DNA from: Halobacillus locisalis | Lineage (GTDB): Bacteria > Bacillota > Bacilli > Bacillales > Halobacillaceae | Direction of reading: 5' to 3' | DNA: 64,000 nucleotides | Assembly (NCBI RefSeq): GCF_013694105.1 | Contig: NZ_JACEFG010000001.1 | Span: forward strand, 744,001-808,000 | In this document: positions 27,544 through 38,978 of the stretch, piece by piece | Layout of the letters: each line of letters begins with the position of its first letter | How positions within the stretch are numbered: the first letter of the stretch is position 1 | The notes under the pieces: generated by a model | What the model was told of the DNA's origin: nothing | Databases searched by the model: none | The model's input: the letters and a program-made list of their open reading frames with translations, nothing else | Position numbers and translations under genes: made by a program

Positions 27544-27861
27544 TCACCCCCGAATAGATTCATCGAGCAGCGATTGCAACTTTTTCGCAAAGCCTTGGTC
27601 AAGAACTGCGATCGCAACTCTCCCCGCCTTTCCGATGGATTGTGATAATGTATCCCGATCGTCCACCGTATAGCAAGGTATATTATAAAAGCTACATTTA
27701 TCTGTTAGCTTCTTTTTCGTTTGTTTTCCCGTATCGTTGGCAATGAGGACGACTTTTGCTTTTTTTCTCTGAATATCTCGGACGATCGCTTCTTCGCCGA
27801 GCGTGCATTTGCCTGCTCTAACAGCGAGTCCAAGTAAATTTAAATATCCGCCACTCATCAT
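27544..27861 (-). CDS. ylxQ: L7Ae-family RNA-binding protein YlxQ
   Basis: A 105-aa L7Ae/L30e/S12e-family protein ([20 protein letters not shown], then [16 protein letters not shown]). It resembles B. subtilis YlxQ (RplGA), a K-turn-binding protein with no assigned essential role. Its start overlaps the rnpM stop by 4 nt. It is part of the rimP-nusA-infB cluster. Confidence 0.92.
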   Translation of the reverse strand: MMSGGYLNLLGLAVRAGKCTLGEEAIVRDIQRKKAKVVLIANDTGKQTKKKLTDKCSFYNIPCYTVDDRDTLSQSIGKAGRVAIAVLDQGFAKKLQSLLDESIRG

Positions 27862-28130
27862 TTATCTGCCTTTACGATCGTTTTTAACTGTTCATAGATA
27901 TCTGAATCGACTTTCGCCTTTAAATGACGATTGAGGATCTCTTGTTTCTCTGCACGCTCAATGGCCTCCATGCTCTTAGAAATGTAAGCACCACGACCAT
28001 TTTTCTTTCCGCTTTCGTCAACAAAGACCTCTCCTTCTTTGTTGCGAACAACGCGGATGAGCTGCTGTTTCGGAATCATCTCTTGTGTAACCACACATTT
28101 ACGTAAAGGAGCTTTTTTGGAACGGGTCAT
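27858..28130 (-). CDS. rnpM: RNase P modulator RnpM (YlxR, DUF448)
   Basis: A 90-aa YlxR/DUF448 protein: RKCVVTQEMIPKQQLIRVV (about residue 10) and GRGAYISKS are conserved hallmarks. YlxR was recently reported to bind the RNase P RNA and inhibit RNase P, hence the name RnpM. The start at 28130 has AGGAGGGGGAGACG upstream; an upstream ATG at 28169 overlaps nusA and has no such site. It lies 28 nt after nusA. Confidence 0.92.
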   Translation of the reverse strand: MTRSKKAPLRKCVVTQEMIPKQQLIRVVRNKEGEVFVDESGKKNGRGAYISKSMEAIERAEKQEILNRHLKAKVDSDIYEQLKTIVKADK

Positions 28131-28158
28131 CGTCTCCCCCTCCTTATTCTTCAGACCA

Positions 28159-29250
28159 TTAGTCTTCAAGGTCTACATCTTCTTCAACGGATGCATCTTC
28201 AGAAAGCATCCCTTCTTCCCGGGCTTCACTTTCGCTCTTGATGTCAATCTTCCACCCCGTCAACTTAGCAGCTAGACGTGCATTCTGGCCACGTTTCCCG
28301 ATAGCAAGGGACAGCTGATAGTCCGGGACGATGACAGTGGTTGCTTTTTCTTCTTCGTCTACGAGGACTTCGACGACTTTTGATGGGCTAAGGGCATTCG
28401 ATACGTACTCGACAGGATCTTCGGACCACTGCACGATATCGATTTTCTCGCCTTTCAATTCATTGACAATCGCTTGTACACGTTGCCCACGCTGACCAAC
28501 ACAAGAACCAACCGGATCGATTTCTGGGTTATCTGCATACACCGAAATCTTCGAACGATCCCCTGCTTCACGAGCTACCGAAATGACTTCAACTGTACCA
28601 TCATAAATTTCAGGTACTTCCATTTCGAAAAGACGCTTCAGTAAGCCTGGGTGTGTACGTGACACGTAAATATGAGGACCTTTGTTGCTGTTCTCTACTT
28701 TTGTCACGAACACTTTCAAGCGGTTATGAACCTCATACGTTTCGGTCGGCATTTGTTCCCCTTCAGGTAGACGGGCTTCAATCTTCCCAAGGTTTACATA
28801 GACAAAACGAGGATCTTTTCGCTGGATGATTCCCGTCATGACATCTTCTTCTCGATCTACGTATTCACCGTAAATGATGCCACGTTCGGCCTCACGTACG
28901 CGCTGTGTAACCACCTGTTTTGCAGCTTGAGCCGCAATACGACCGAAGTCCATCGGTGTTACTTCCACTTCAATGACATCCTCTATGTCGTAGTTCGGGT
29001 CGATTTCATTTGCATTTTCTAAAGAAATTTCTTGTTGAGGATCCATGACCTCTTCCACAATTTCTTTCCTTGCGAAGACCTTCATCGTGCCTTCTTCTTC
29101 ATTAATATCTACACGCACATTCGTTGCAGAATTGAAGTTCTTTTTGTATGCGGAAATGAGCGCTGCATCAAGCGCTTCCAACAATAAGTTCTTGTCGATG
29201 CCCTTTTCCTTCTCTAAATAATTCATGGCATCAAATAATTCACTACTCAA
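28159..29250 (-). CDS. nusA: Transcription termination/antitermination factor NusA
   Basis: A 363-aa NusA of the short Gram-positive type. It has an N-terminal RNAP-binding domain (residues 1-130), an S1 domain ([21 protein letters not shown]), and KH1-KH2 ([12 protein letters not shown] and [23 protein letters not shown]). It ends in a short acidic tail and lacks the E. coli C-terminal repeats. It stimulates pausing and intrinsic termination. In B. subtilis it is thought to repress its own operon by termination in the leader, and the double-hairpin leader upstream of rimP fits that. Confidence 0.97.
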   Translation of the reverse strand: MSSELFDAMNYLEKEKGIDKNLLLEALDAALISAYKKNFNSATNVRVDINEEEGTMKVFARKEIVEEVMDPQQEISLENANEIDPNYDIEDVIEVEVTPMDFGRIAAQAAKQVVTQRVREAERGIIYGEYVDREEDVMTGIIQRKDPRFVYVNLGKIEARLPEGEQMPTETYEVHNRLKVFVTKVENSNKGPHIYVSRTHPGLLKRLFEMEVPEIYDGTVEVISVAREAGDRSKISVYADNPEIDPVGSCVGQRGQRVQAIVNELKGEKIDIVQWSEDPVEYVSNALSPSKVVEVLVDEEEKATTVIVPDYQLSLAIGKRGQNARLAAKLTGWKIDIKSESEAREEGMLSEDASVEEDVDLED

Positions 29251-29265
29251 CTGTCTTCCTCCCCT

Positions 29266-29739
29266 TTAGTTAAAGCTTACCGCTAAATTGGCTTTGGCGA
29301 TTTTATTAAATGGTACTTCCAGACGCTTTGTCCGTGTCTTAATACGGATTTCGACGACAGCCAGTTCATTTTCGAACGATTGTAAAGTACCTTCGAATTC
29401 TTTTTCCCCGTCAATCGGCTCATAAAGCTTCATATACACGTATTCGCCAACATATTTCTCAAAGTCCTTCTCCGTCTTAAGTGGTCTTTCCGCTCCCGGA
29501 GAAGCTACCTCTAAGAAATAGGCAATGTCAATCGGATCTTCTTCATCCAATTGTTCACTTAATTTCTCTGATACTTGGCCGCATTCCTCAATATCGACGC
29601 CGCCTGGCTTGTCGATAAAAACGCGCAAATACCAATTTGAGCCTTCTTGATCGAATTGAACATCGACCAACTCTAATTGCATTTCATTTAATATCGGTTG
29701 AACAAGTCTTTCTGTAACGGATACAACATGATTGCTCAT
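29266..29739 (-). CDS. rimP: Ribosome maturation factor RimP (YlxS)
   Basis: A 157-aa RimP: N-terminal LELVDVQFDQEGSNWYLRVFIDKPGGVDIEECGQVSE-type residues and a C-terminal SH3-like barrel. The LEVASPGAERPLKTEKDFEKY region is typical. It helps 30S assembly. It is the first gene of the rimP-nusA-infB operon, with a GGAGGG ribosome-binding site and nusA 15 nt downstream. Confidence 0.95.
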   Translation of the reverse strand: MSNHVVSVTERLVQPILNEMQLELVDVQFDQEGSNWYLRVFIDKPGGVDIEECGQVSEKLSEQLDEEDPIDIAYFLEVASPGAERPLKTEKDFEKYVGEYVYMKLYEPIDGEKEFEGTLQSFENELAVVEIRIKTRTKRLEVPFNKIAKANLAVSFN

Positions 29740-29850
29740 GTGCTTCCCTCCTTTTGAACCCTTAAAAATATGTTGTTAGCTTTAGTATGGCATGTTCTCA
29801 ATCATTTCATTTTTTCGTGTCAATCTAGAGGGGTTTGAAGAGCCATGAGA

Positions 29851-29962
29851 AACCGCTATGACAAAGGATCATAGCGGTTCGGGTCACTCAGGCTTCATGC
29901 CTTTACAAAATCAAAAGTTCTGCAATAAATATGACGAAAGAGTGGGTTGCCCCACTCTTTCG
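29851..29962 (-). promoter_or_regulatory. Two-hairpin leader of the rimP-nusA-infB operon
   Basis: In the 345-bp gap 29740-30084 two perfect hairpins follow the promoter. CGAAAGAGTGGG/CCCACTCTTTCG lies at 29962-29935 (12-bp stem, 4-nt loop) and AACCGCTATGA/TCATAGCGGTT at 29879-29851 (11-bp stem). The second is followed only by TCTCATGG, so it is a poor standalone terminator and could depend on NusA. A role as a feedback attenuator is inferred. Confidence 0.7.
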
Positions 29963-29992
29963 GTCGTTCATATCGCTCTTAACACCATAAAA

Positions 29993-30021
29993 AATATACC
30001 ATACATGCTTAAAATATGCAA
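29993..30021 (-). promoter_or_regulatory. Sigma-A promoter of rimP-nusA-infB operon
   Basis: TTGCAT (30021-30016) and TATATT (29998-29993) are 17 bp apart on the minus strand, 4/6 and 5/6 to consensus. It lies 64 bp past the polC stop and about 255 bp upstream of rimP. Confidence 0.75.
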
Positions 30022-30084
30022 ATCACCTAAGCATCGAAGGGAAAGGTCTCCCCCTTTAATCATGAGATCCTGAGCGACTCAGTC

Positions 30085-33000
30085 CTAAAAGAGGGAGAGC
30101 TGATTCTCATCGGGCATGCCTTCTAAGCACCCGAAATTATCCAAGTATTCAAGCACTGTTTTTGAAATCTTACTACGCTCTCTCAAGTCTTGTTTGGATA
30201 AGAACTCTCCGTCTTCGCGAGCATTGACGATGTTGATCGCGGCGTTCGTTCCCAGTCCGTCAACCGCATTGAATGGCGGAATTAATTGATTATCTTCCAC
30301 TAGAAACTCTGTTGCACTTGAGCGATATAAATCGACATTCTTGAAACCATATCCACGTTCGCACATCTCAAGGGATAACTCAAGGACCGTTACGAGGTTC
30401 TTCTCTTTCGGTGTCGCGTCAAATCCTTTTTGTTGGATTTCTTTTATTCTAGCTCGGATGGCTTCAGATCCCTTCACCATCGTTTCTAACTCAAAGTCTC
30501 CGGCGCGAACCGTAAAGTAAGCAGCATAGAAAAAAATAGGATAGTGAACTTTGAAATACGCAATCCGAACAGCCATTAATACATAGGCCGCTGCGTGAGC
30601 TTTCGGGAACATATATTTGATCTTTTTACAGGAGTCAATGTACCAATCCGGTACACCATGTTTCTTCATTTCTTCAATCCATTCGTCCTGTAGGCCACGA
30701 CCTTTACGCACAAATTCCATGATTTTAAAGGCAAGCGATGGTTCTAGTCCTTTGTGCATCAAGTAGACCATAATGTCGTCACGACAACCGATTACTTCCG
30801 GCAACGTACAGATGCCATCTTGAATTAGTTGTTCAGCGTTGCCTAACCATACATCGGTTCCGTGCGATAACCCGGAGATGATGACAAGTTCGGCGAACGT
30901 ACTCGGTTTTGTATCCTCGAGCATTTGACGGACGAACCGTGTTCCGAATTCCGGAACACCTAAAGTCCCGGTTTTACACATGATTTGTTCAGAGGTAACG
31001 CCAAGGGCTTCCGGTCCACTGAAAATCTTCATCACTTCAGCGTCATCAACAGGGATTTCCTTTTGGTCGATCCCACTTAGATCTTGGAGCATACGTATGA
31101 CGGTAGGGTCATCGTGCCCGAGAATATCAAGCTTTAATAAGTTATCGTGAATGGAGTGGAAGTCGAAATGCGTTGTACGCCACTCAGATTTTGTATCATC
31201 CGCCGGGAACTGAATAGGTGAAAAGTCGAAGATGTCCATATCGTCTGGCACGACGATAATTCCACCAGGGTGCTGTCCTGTCGTACGCTTCACACCCTGA
31301 CAACCACTAACTAGTCGATCGATCTCTGCGTTTTTCAACTGTAGTTGATTGTCTCCGGCATACCCTTTCACATACCCATAAGCGGTCTTCTCTGCGATTG
31401 TACCGATCGTTCCAGCACGGTACACATTTTCCTCACCAAAGAGAACTTTTGTGTAGTTATGGGCTTGTGGCTGGTATTCACCTGAGAAGTTCAAGTCGAT
31501 ATCCGGTACTTTATCACCTTTGAAACCAAGGAACGTTTCGAACGGAATATCCTGTCCGTCCTTTTTGAAAGCTGTTCCGCACTTGGGGCAATCTCGTTCT
31601 TTCAAGTCAAAGCCACTACCGACAGAACCATCCGTGAAGAACTCATGGTACTGGCACTCCGGACAAACGTAATGAGGAGGCAGTGGATTGACCTCGGTAA
31701 TGTCGGTCATCGTCGCGACAAAGGAAGAACCGACAGACCCACGAGATCCTACTAGATATCCATCATCAAGTGATTTCGTTACAAGTTTCTGTGAAATCAA
31801 GTAAATAACCGCGAATCCATTATCGATAATACTTTTCAACTCTTTTTCCAAGCGCTTCTCGACGATTTCCGGAATAGGCTTGCCGTAAATGCTTTCAGCT
31901 TTGTTGTAAGACATCTCACGAATTTCCTGGTCTGCACCTTCGATGTTCGGCGTGTACAAGTCCTCTTTGACCGGTGTGACCTCCCCGATCTGCCCGGCAA
32001 TGGTATGGGTGTTCGTCACTACAACTTCCTTCGCCTTATCTTTGCCGAGAAAGCTTAACTCCTCAATCATTTCATTCGTCGTCTTGAAATGCACCTCAGG
32101 AAGCGTCTGTCGATTCAGGGGATTTCCGTTTTGAGACTTAATCAAGATTTGACGGTATTGGCTTTCATGCGGCTCTACATAATGCGTGTTCCCCGTTGCG
32201 ACAACCGTCTTTCCTAACCTTTCTGCCATGGCGACGATTCTTTTTAGAATGTCATAGATCTGCGATTCGTTTTGAACGAGGTCACGTTCCATGAGGTGGT
32301 AATAGTTACCAGGTGGTTGAATTTCGATATAATCATAAAATTCAGCGACCTTCTCCGCTTCTTCTTCTGACTTCTGCATCATCGTTTCAAATACTTCGCC
32401 CTTGTCACAACCAGAGCCAATTAAAATTCCCTCACGAAGTTTCGATAACCGTGATCTAGGAATTCGTGGCACACGATAAAAATAATTGATGTGTGATTCA
32501 GATACCAATTGATACATGTTCTTAAGCCCCGTGCTATTGGTAGCGAGCAAGATGCAGTGTGATGGACGAGATCGCTGATAAGCTTTCCCTTCTCCCATAT
32601 AGTCATTTAAATTTTTGTGGTTTGTAATCTCTCGTTCCATCGCTTTTTTCAATAACTTCCAAAGCAAGTAGCCTGTTGCTTCTGCGTCGTAAATGGCTCG
32701 GTGGTGCTGTGTAAGCTCGATATCGAACTTTTTACAGAGTGTATTCAAACGATGATTTTTCAACTCTGGAACAAGTAGACGTGCCAGTTCTAAAGTATCG
32801 ATTACAGGGTTTTTCGCTTTCCCCATATCGATTCTTTGGAACCCGGCGTTCAAGAAGCCCATATCGAAACTGGCGTTATGAGCAACTAATATATCATCCT
32901 CCATCCATTCATGGAAATCACGAAGGACATCTTCAATTTCAGGAGCGTCCTTTACCATATCATCGGTAATACCTGTTAAATCAATGGTCGTTTGAGATAA

Positions 33001-34377
33001 CGGTTGATGGGGGTTCGCAAAGCGCTCGAAACGATCTATGATTTCACCGTTTTTCACTTTAACAGCGGCAAGTTCAATGATCTTATCATATACAGCAGAT
33101 AAACCTGTGGTCTCTACGTCAAACACGACATACGTATCTGTTTCGAGATCGCGATCTTGCTCTTCATACGCGATCGGCACCCCGTCATCGACTAAATTCG
33201 CTTCCATGCCGTAAATAATCTTGATGCCATTCTTTTCACCGGCGGAATGAGCATCTGGATAAGCTTGGACAACAGCGTGGTCGGTAACAGCGATGGCCTC
33301 GTGGCCCCACTCTGCCGCTTTTCCGATTAATCTGGAAGGAGATACGGGAGCATCCATCATACTCATCGTCGTATGAGCATGCAGTTCAATACGCTTTTCC
33401 CCTTCAGGAGCTTCATCCATGCGTACTTTGGGCTTCACTTCATTTATATCATTCGCCATCATCGTTAGTTCATTGGTGAAGTTGTCTGTTTGGATTCCTC
33501 CACGAGCCTTGATCCACATCCCTTTTTGAATGTGTTTGAAAAGATCCGCGTGATCGTCGCCGCGAGAGAACATCTTGATAGAAAAGGAATCCGTATAGTC
33601 TGTTACCTTTAATAATAGAAGGTGACGGCCCGAGCGGAGTTCTTTCACTTCCGTATCGAAAATGTACCCTTGAACCGTCATGCGACGCTCTTCTTCTTCA
33701 ATCGTTTCCATCGGTACGGGATCTTCTTGGATTTTGTATCCGATCTCAACGGGACCTTTTGGTTTCGAGTCGTCACGATCCTTCGCTCTCTCTTCTTGCT
33801 CTTTGACCGCTTGTTGAACAAGAATTCTATCTTCCTTTTGACGCTCCTCTTGGAACTTCTTAATTTCTTCCTGTTCCTCTTGCACACGGGTTGAAAATAG
33901 AAGAGCGGGTAATCCAGAGCGCGCGCAATAGGCTTGGAAGGGGGATTCGATTCGCTTCTTAACCGCATGACTTTCTGCTAAATTCCTACAGGTTAACATA
34001 ACCTTGTTCCCGTTAACTTCAGGGAGTTGTTCCATTAAGAGATCCTTATAGCCTGGAGATAGGTCCGTCATGGTTTTAATAAAGCTTTGCCAATATTCAA
34101 CCACTTGGTCTGATGTTAATTCTTTATTTGTTGTCTCAATGGTCCAGTCGACATCGGCAATCGGCTTGAATGTGGCTAGCAATTTGCCAGTGAATAAGTC
34201 ATAGACCGATGGTGGCAATGGGCGCTGGAATTGAAAATAGAAATGCCATTGTTTCTTTTCTTGGATGACAACTAGTTTTTTTAATGAGCTATCTTTAAAA
34301 TGAGGTTCGATCAAGTCATGTGGGAACTGGATTTGTTCCAATAAATAATGCATTTTTTCTTGACCATTTACGCTCAT
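30085..34377 (-). CDS. polC: DNA polymerase III alpha subunit, Gram-positive type PolC
   Basis: A 1430-aa replicative polymerase (B. subtilis PolC is about 1437 aa). Order of domains: N-terminal tau/OB region, a charged coiled stretch (about residues 175-215), and a PHP domain with [12 protein letters not shown] (about 330). A 3'-5' exonuclease domain inserted there has FDVETTGL (about 417). A zinc finger with CPECQYHEF and CPKCG (about 905-935), the catalytic core with PDIDLNF (about 957), a helix-hairpin-helix and a C-terminal tail follow. The insertion of the exonuclease in the PHP domain is diagnostic of PolC rather than DnaE. It follows proS as in B. subtilis. Confidence 0.98.
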   Translation of the reverse strand: MSVNGQEKMHYLLEQIQFPHDLIEPHFKDSSLKKLVVIQEKKQWHFYFQFQRPLPPSVYDLFTGKLLATFKPIADVDWTIETTNKELTSDQVVEYWQSFIKTMTDLSPGYKDLLMEQLPEVNGNKVMLTCRNLAESHAVKKRIESPFQAYCARSGLPALLFSTRVQEEQEEIKKFQEERQKEDRILVQQAVKEQEERAKDRDDSKPKGPVEIGYKIQEDPVPMETIEEEERRMTVQGYIFDTEVKELRSGRHLLLLKVTDYTDSFSIKMFSRGDDHADLFKHIQKGMWIKARGGIQTDNFTNELTMMANDINEVKPKVRMDEAPEGEKRIELHAHTTMSMMDAPVSPSRLIGKAAEWGHEAIAVTDHAVVQAYPDAHSAGEKNGIKIIYGMEANLVDDGVPIAYEEQDRDLETDTYVVFDVETTGLSAVYDKIIELAAVKVKNGEIIDRFERFANPHQPLSQTTIDLTGITDDMVKDAPEIEDVLRDFHEWMEDDILVAHNASFDMGFLNAGFQRIDMGKAKNPVIDTLELARLLVPELKNHRLNTLCKKFDIELTQHHRAIYDAEATGYLLWKLLKKAMEREITNHKNLNDYMGEGKAYQRSRPSHCILLATNSTGLKNMYQLVSESHINYFYRVPRIPRSRLSKLREGILIGSGCDKGEVFETMMQKSEEEAEKVAEFYDYIEIQPPGNYYHLMERDLVQNESQIYDILKRIVAMAERLGKTVVATGNTHYVEPHESQYRQILIKSQNGNPLNRQTLPEVHFKTTNEMIEELSFLGKDKAKEVVVTNTHTIAGQIGEVTPVKEDLYTPNIEGADQEIREMSYNKAESIYGKPIPEIVEKRLEKELKSIIDNGFAVIYLISQKLVTKSLDDGYLVGSRGSVGSSFVATMTDITEVNPLPPHYVCPECQYHEFFTDGSVGSGFDLKERDCPKCGTAFKKDGQDIPFETFLGFKGDKVPDIDLNFSGEYQPQAHNYTKVLFGEENVYRAGTIGTIAEKTAYGYVKGYAGDNQLQLKNAEIDRLVSGCQGVKRTTGQHPGGIIVVPDDMDIFDFSPIQFPADDTKSEWRTTHFDFHSIHDNLLKLDILGHDDPTVIRMLQDLSGIDQKEIPVDDAEVMKIFSGPEALGVTSEQIMCKTGTLGVPEFGTRFVRQMLEDTKPSTFAELVIISGLSHGTDVWLGNAEQLIQDGICTLPEVIGCRDDIMVYLMHKGLEPSLAFKIMEFVRKGRGLQDEWIEEMKKHGVPDWYIDSCKKIKYMFPKAHAAAYVLMAVRIAYFKVHYPIFFYAAYFTVRAGDFELETMVKGSEAIRARIKEIQQKGFDATPKEKNLVTVLELSLEMCERGYGFKNVDLYRSSATEFLVEDNQLIPPFNAVDGLGTNAAINIVNAREDGEFLSKQDLRERSKISKTVLEYLDNFGCLEGMPDENQLSLF

Positions 34378-34420
34378 AGGGACTCACCCTCTCTTCGGTG
34401 TTCTATTCGAAAATCGATGC

Positions 34421-34466
34421 TAAACAGAAGGAAACGCCCGGAAGACACCGACGTGTCTGGGCGTTT
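34421..34466 (-). terminator. Terminator after proS
   Basis: A stem AACGCCC/GGGCGTT with an inner AGACAC/GTGTCT helix starts 7 nt past the proS stop; TTTCCTTCTGTTT follows. It lies within the 95-bp proS-polC gap, so polC is probably read through or has its own promoter. Confidence 0.75.
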
Positions 34467-34472
34467 TCCATT

Positions 34473-36176
34473 CTAGGCATTGTACCATTGTTTGACGTAA
34501 CTTACGATCTCATCACGTTGCAATTCTGACTGCTCACCAGTCGCTCGTTCCTTCACTTCGACTATGCCTTCTCCTGCGCGTTTTCCGACGGTAATGCGAA
34601 CCGGAATTCCGAATAAATCACTATCGGCAAACTTGACGCCGGCGCGTTCTTTCCGATCATCATACAAGACGTCGATGCCTGATTCGAGAAGTGTATCATA
34701 CAATTGATCCGCCAACTCTTTTTGTTCTTCTTTTTTTGGATTCAATGATAAAAGGTGAACCTGATACGGCGCAATGTTCGCAGGCCACGTAATGCCTCGA
34801 TCATCGTGGTACTGTTCCACAATGGCAGCAAGAGTACGAGAGACGCCGATGCCGTATGATCCCATGATCATCGTTTTCGCTTTCCCTTGATCATTCAAGA
34901 ACGTCGCGTTCATTCGCTCCGAGTAAAATTCGCCTAGCTTAAAGACGTGACCGACTTCGATTCCTCGGGCAAACTTGATGATTCCTTCGCCGTCTGGAGA
35001 TGGATCTCCTTCTTCGATAAAGCGAAGATCTGCATACTCATGTACCTCAAAATCTCTTCCTGGAGTCACATTCGTAAAGTGAAAGCCTTCTTCATTGGCA
35101 CCACAAGATACGTTGACCATCGCTTCGACAGCAAGATCTGCAACGACTTTGACGTCTTCACTCACCCCGACTGGTCCGATCGAACCGAAACCTGTTCCCA
35201 TCACTTTCTTCGTATCTTCTTCTGAAGCTAGTTCCACGATGTCCGCATCGAATAGATTTTTCAGTTTCACATCATTCACTTCATGGTCCCCGCGAGTCGA
35301 CACCAACACAAATTCTTCATCCACTTGGAAGAGAATCGATTTTAATCCTTGTTCAAGGTCATGACCTAAGAACTCCGCGACATCCTTCATCGTCTTCTGG
35401 TCAGGTGTAGCCACTTTCTCGATTTCTCTTGGTGCTTCCGTCGACTTTTCATAAGTTGTGACGACAGGTGCCATTTCAATATTAGCAGCATAGCGAGATG
35501 TATCTGAATAAGCGATGACATCTTCTCCGACTTCTGATAACACCATGAATTCGTGTGTGTCTTTTCCGCCCATAGCGCCAGAGTCTGCGATAACCGCACG
35601 GAAATTCAAGCCTAAGCGGCGAAACACATTTGAGTAAGCATCAAACATCTTTTGATACGTTTCATCTAAGCTCTCGTAGGATTCGTTGAAAGAATAAGCA
35701 TCTTTCATTAAAAATTCACGACCACGCAAGAGTCCGAAGCGGGGACGTGCTTCATCACGGAATTTGTTTTGAATTTGGAATACCGTCAAAGGAAGCTGTT
35801 TGTAACTTTTCACTTCATGACGTACAAGGCTCGTAATGACTTCTTCATGTGTTGCACCTAGAGCGAACTCACGGTTATGTCGATCATGAAGTCGCATTAA
35901 TTCAGAGCCGAACGTGTTCCAACGTCCCGTTTCCTTCCAAAGTTCGGACGGTTCAAGGGCCGGCATCATCATTTCATGAGCTCCGATTTTCTCCATTTCT
36001 TCCCGAACGACGTTTTCCACCTTATTTAAAACTCGGCGGCCAATCGGAAGGAAACTGTAAATCCCTGAAGCAATCTGACGTATGTAACCAGCCCGTACAA
36101 GCAACTGATGGCTTTGTATCTCAGCATCGGTTGGATTCTCTTTTAAAGTTGGAATAAGCATTTGACTTTGTTTCAT
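34473..36176 (-). CDS. proS: Prolyl-tRNA synthetase (bacterial type)
   Basis: A 567-aa class II aminoacyl-tRNA synthetase of the bacterial ProS type, with an editing (INS) domain between motifs 2 and 3. Motif 2 has [25 protein letters not shown]. The INS region is about residues 225-405. The C-terminal anticodon-binding domain has [21 protein letters not shown]. The start at 36176 ([10 protein letters not shown]) is preceded by GAGG at 8-9 nt; a GTG at 36185 is less likely. No T-box was seen upstream. Confidence 0.96.
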   Translation of the reverse strand: MKQSQMLIPTLKENPTDAEIQSHQLLVRAGYIRQIASGIYSFLPIGRRVLNKVENVVREEMEKIGAHEMMMPALEPSELWKETGRWNTFGSELMRLHDRHNREFALGATHEEVITSLVRHEVKSYKQLPLTVFQIQNKFRDEARPRFGLLRGREFLMKDAYSFNESYESLDETYQKMFDAYSNVFRRLGLNFRAVIADSGAMGGKDTHEFMVLSEVGEDVIAYSDTSRYAANIEMAPVVTTYEKSTEAPREIEKVATPDQKTMKDVAEFLGHDLEQGLKSILFQVDEEFVLVSTRGDHEVNDVKLKNLFDADIVELASEEDTKKVMGTGFGSIGPVGVSEDVKVVADLAVEAMVNVSCGANEEGFHFTNVTPGRDFEVHEYADLRFIEEGDPSPDGEGIIKFARGIEVGHVFKLGEFYSERMNATFLNDQGKAKTMIMGSYGIGVSRTLAAIVEQYHDDRGITWPANIAPYQVHLLSLNPKKEEQKELADQLYDTLLESGIDVLYDDRKERAGVKFADSDLFGIPVRITVGKRAGEGIVEVKERATGEQSELQRDEIVSYVKQWYNA

Positions 36177-36240
36177 CTCTTGCACCTCACTCTTTCTCTA
36201 TTATTCAATCCATATCATTGGTAAGAAATATTCTTCTATC

Positions 36241-36269
36241 ATTGTATCTAAAAATGCTTGATTTGGAAA
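36241..36269 (-). promoter_or_regulatory. Candidate sigma-A promoter of proS
   Basis: TTTCCA (36269-36264) and TACAAT (36246-36241) with 17 bp between on the minus strand, 4/6 and 5/6 to consensus, 65 bp upstream of proS. The 278-bp gap between rseP and proS otherwise contains the rseP terminator and an unassigned 120-bp stretch. Confidence 0.5.
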
Positions 36270-36390
36270 CGTCGACTTCCGCTCAGACCATCCTCTTTCT
36301 TTATTTCTACTTCTAGGAAAGTCCAGCTCTTACGTTTCAGCTTATCGATGGACTCCTATCGCATTATAGAGATGTGTTTTCAGAAAAGTA

Positions 36391-36447
36391 GAAATAAAAA
36401 TAGCTGGAAGCCTTTGGTGAGCTGTTGTCTCACGAGGGCTTCCAGCT
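36391..36447 (-). terminator. Intrinsic terminator after rseP
   Basis: An 11-bp stem AGCTGGAAGCC/GGCTTCCAGCT begins 8 nt past the rseP stop and is followed by ATTTTTATTTC on the minus strand. It ends the uppS-cdsA-dxr-rseP cluster. Confidence 0.85.
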
Positions 36448-36454
36448 CATTCTT

Positions 36455-37711
36455 TTATAGAAACAGTCGTTGAATATCATTCCACGTTACGACAAGCATT
36501 AGCAACATAAGTAACGCAAAGCCGATAAAGTGAACGATTCCTTCTTTTTGCGGATCGATTGGCTTACCACGTATTCCCTCTAACCCAACGAAGATCAATC
36601 GACCTCCATCTAAAGCTGGTAATGGTAATAAGTTAACGATACCCAAGTTGATACTCAAAATAGACATCCACATCACGAAATTCGTGAGCCCTGTTTGAAC
36701 CACCTGGTCCGTCGCATCATAGATGCCGACTGGTCCAGATAACATATCTAGTGAAAACTGACCTGTCACAAGTTTACCTAGATTCGTCAAGATCAGTGTT
36801 GTCCACTCATACGTCTGCGTGAAGCCAAACGTCAATTTTTTAGTAATCGAATCCTCAAAAGCTCTTGTAACACCGACTTGCCCAATCGTTTGGTCACGGT
36901 TTGTAACCGATGCCGGAGTCACTTCTATTTGTTCAGTACTTCCATTACGCTCCACGGTCAGCAGGATGCTTTCTTCTGGATGCTCTTGAACGATCATCGT
37001 AAATTCTTCCCATGTACTGACCGACTCACCATCTATCGAAACCACTTCATCCCCCACCATGAGTCCTGACTCATCGGCAGGTGAGTTTTCTTGAATTTCG
37101 CCTAGTTTCGCTTGATCAGATGGTACGCCTTGAACAAAGCCAAGAATCATAAATAAGATAATCGCTAGGACAAAGTTCATCATTGGCCCGGCAAATAATT
37201 GCATGGCACGTTGTGGAACAGACTTTGAAGCGAATTGACGATCATACGGGGCAATCTGTGTTTCTTTTTCGTCCATCACGAACATCGCTTTAGGATCGAC
37301 TTCAAAGAACAACTTCTCTTCTTCATCTACTTCATAACCTTCGATGACGAGACGATGATCCAGGTCCGCACGCTCGACTTCAATGACGCGTGCATAGGGA
37401 TGTTTAGATTTGTTATTCACAATGATCTTATTAACTTTGCCATCGTCATTGAACTCAAGACCAATGTGATGCCCAGCTTTCAATTCGATGATTTCAGGAT
37501 CTTCCCCGGCCACTCTTACATATCCACCAATAGGCAATAGACGAATGGTGTATAGCGTTTCATTTCGCGTAAAAGCGAAGATTTTCGGTCCGAATCCGAT
37601 CGCGAATTCTCTTGCGAGCATGCCCGCACGTTTGGCAAAAATGAGATGCCCCCACTCATGTACAAACACTAATAAACCGAACATGAGTATAAATGCAATC
37701 ACAGTAGTCAA
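36455..37711 (-). CDS. rseP: Site-2 intramembrane metalloprotease RseP (RasP)
   Basis: A 418-aa site-2 protease. The zinc motif HEWGH is at about residue 19 in the first membrane segment. A PDZ domain (about residues 200-290) has [21 protein letters not shown], and the second active-site motif is in [11 protein letters not shown] (about 345). It cleaves anti-sigma factors and remnant signal peptides within the membrane. I chose the TTG at 37711 because AAGGAAGGTG lies 6-7 nt upstream and the product aligns with B. subtilis RasP; a GTG at 37720 would lie inside that site. It closes a conserved lipid/isoprenoid cluster. Confidence 0.93.
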   Translation of the reverse strand: MTTVIAFILMFGLLVFVHEWGHLIFAKRAGMLAREFAIGFGPKIFAFTRNETLYTIRLLPIGGYVRVAGEDPEIIELKAGHHIGLEFNDDGKVNKIIVNNKSKHPYARVIEVERADLDHRLVIEGYEVDEEEKLFFEVDPKAMFVMDEKETQIAPYDRQFASKSVPQRAMQLFAGPMMNFVLAIILFMILGFVQGVPSDQAKLGEIQENSPADESGLMVGDEVVSIDGESVSTWEEFTMIVQEHPEESILLTVERNGSTEQIEVTPASVTNRDQTIGQVGVTRAFEDSITKKLTFGFTQTYEWTTLILTNLGKLVTGQFSLDMLSGPVGIYDATDQVVQTGLTNFVMWMSILSINLGIVNLLPLPALDGGRLIFVGLEGIRGKPIDPQKEGIVHFIGFALLMLLMLVVTWNDIQRLFL

Positions 37712-37819
37712 ATGAAGCACCTTCCTTTTATTGAACTCTGTTTATTTTGTTCTCTTGTACGTTTGAACAGAAAAGAGATCTTCCTGTACATTCACAAAGC
37801 TGCATAACAAAGTTACGTA

Positions 37820-38959
37820 TTAAGAATGGAAACGAACTCGTTCTCGTGTTTCCTTATCAATAGAAAGTATGGTTGACAAGTCCGGGTTATGAATCCTTTG
37901 GTGCTGTTCTAATGCTCGTTCGATCTTACTTTCGATTTCCAAGAACGAGATTTTACCCTCTAAGAACAGTTGAACAGCCTCTTCGTTCGCGGCATTGAGC
38001 ACCGTTGTCATAGAACCACCCGCTCGACCAGCTTCATAAGCCATCCGAAGGCAAGGGAAGCGGACAGTATCCATCTTATCAAAATGCAATGTCGCAATTT
38101 CTTCTAATTCAAGCTGTTTTGTCATCGGCAAATCCAAGCGATTCGGGTACGTCAGCGCATATTGAATCGGAACTTTCATATCGGGTGTCCCTAGTTGGGC
38201 CATGACACTTCTATCCACGAATTCCACCATCGAGTGGATGACACTTTCTTTATGAAGAATAACATGAATTTGATCATAGGGTACATCAAAAAGCCAATGC
38301 GCCTCAATCACTTCTAACCCTTTATTCATCATAGAGGCCGAATCAATCGTGATCTTTGCGCCCATACTCCAGTTCGGGTGATTGAGCGCATCTTCTACAG
38401 TTACTCCAACCAGTTCTTCCCTGGACTTGTCTCTGAAGCTTCCGCCTGAAGCCGTAATGATCAGCTTATGAATATCCTGCTTACTTTCCCCATTTAACGA
38501 TTGATAGATCGCTGAATGTTCACTGTCTACAGGCAAAAGATCGACACCGTATTTCTTCGCTTCTGACATGACTAGATGACCAGCTGTCACGAGTGTTTCT
38601 TTATTTGCAATCGCGATAACCTTCCTAGCTTGGATCGCTTTTAACGTAGCTGGAAGTCCGATACTTCCCATTACGGCATTGACGACCACATCTACATCAT
38701 CGACAACACTGACTTCAATTAAACCATCCGCCCCAATAAGAATCGGTTGATCAATATGTTTAGCTAATTGATCTTTCGTTTCTTCATCTTGGACGACGAC
38801 AAGACGCGGTTGAAATTCTCGAATGAGAGGCAAAGCTTTATCAACGTTTCTTCCAAAAGCCATCGCGTACAAGTTGAACTCTTCCGGGTGTAAACGAATG
38901 ACATCCAGAGTCTGGATGCCAATCGACCCCGTCGCTCCTAGCAAGGCAATCTGCTTCAT
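37820..38959 (-). CDS. dxr: 1-deoxy-D-xylulose 5-phosphate reductoisomerase Dxr
   Basis: A 379-aa enzyme of the methylerythritol phosphate pathway making MEP with NADPH and a divalent metal. N-terminal [13 protein letters not shown] is the NADPH-binding motif. The active-site segments are [15 protein letters not shown] (metal-binding Asp/Glu near residue 150) and [18 protein letters not shown]. It is full length (B. subtilis 383 aa). It lies between cdsA and rseP, as in other bacilli, and supplies isoprenoid precursors used by UppS. Confidence 0.96.
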   Translation of the reverse strand: MKQIALLGATGSIGIQTLDVIRLHPEEFNLYAMAFGRNVDKALPLIREFQPRLVVVQDEETKDQLAKHIDQPILIGADGLIEVSVVDDVDVVVNAVMGSIGLPATLKAIQARKVIAIANKETLVTAGHLVMSEAKKYGVDLLPVDSEHSAIYQSLNGESKQDIHKLIITASGGSFRDKSREELVGVTVEDALNHPNWSMGAKITIDSASMMNKGLEVIEAHWLFDVPYDQIHVILHKESVIHSMVEFVDRSVMAQLGTPDMKVPIQYALTYPNRLDLPMTKQLELEEIATLHFDKMDTVRFPCLRMAYEAGRAGGSMTTVLNAANEEAVQLFLEGKISFLEIESKIERALEQHQRIHNPDLSTILSIDKETRERVRFHS

Positions 38960-38978
38960 AATTGTCGAACTCCTTCCC

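Noticed and set aside
36186-36454. Possible T-box leader upstream of proS
   Set aside because: No T-box sequence (UGGGUGGUACCGCG-like) or specifier stem was found; only a promoter and rseP terminator.
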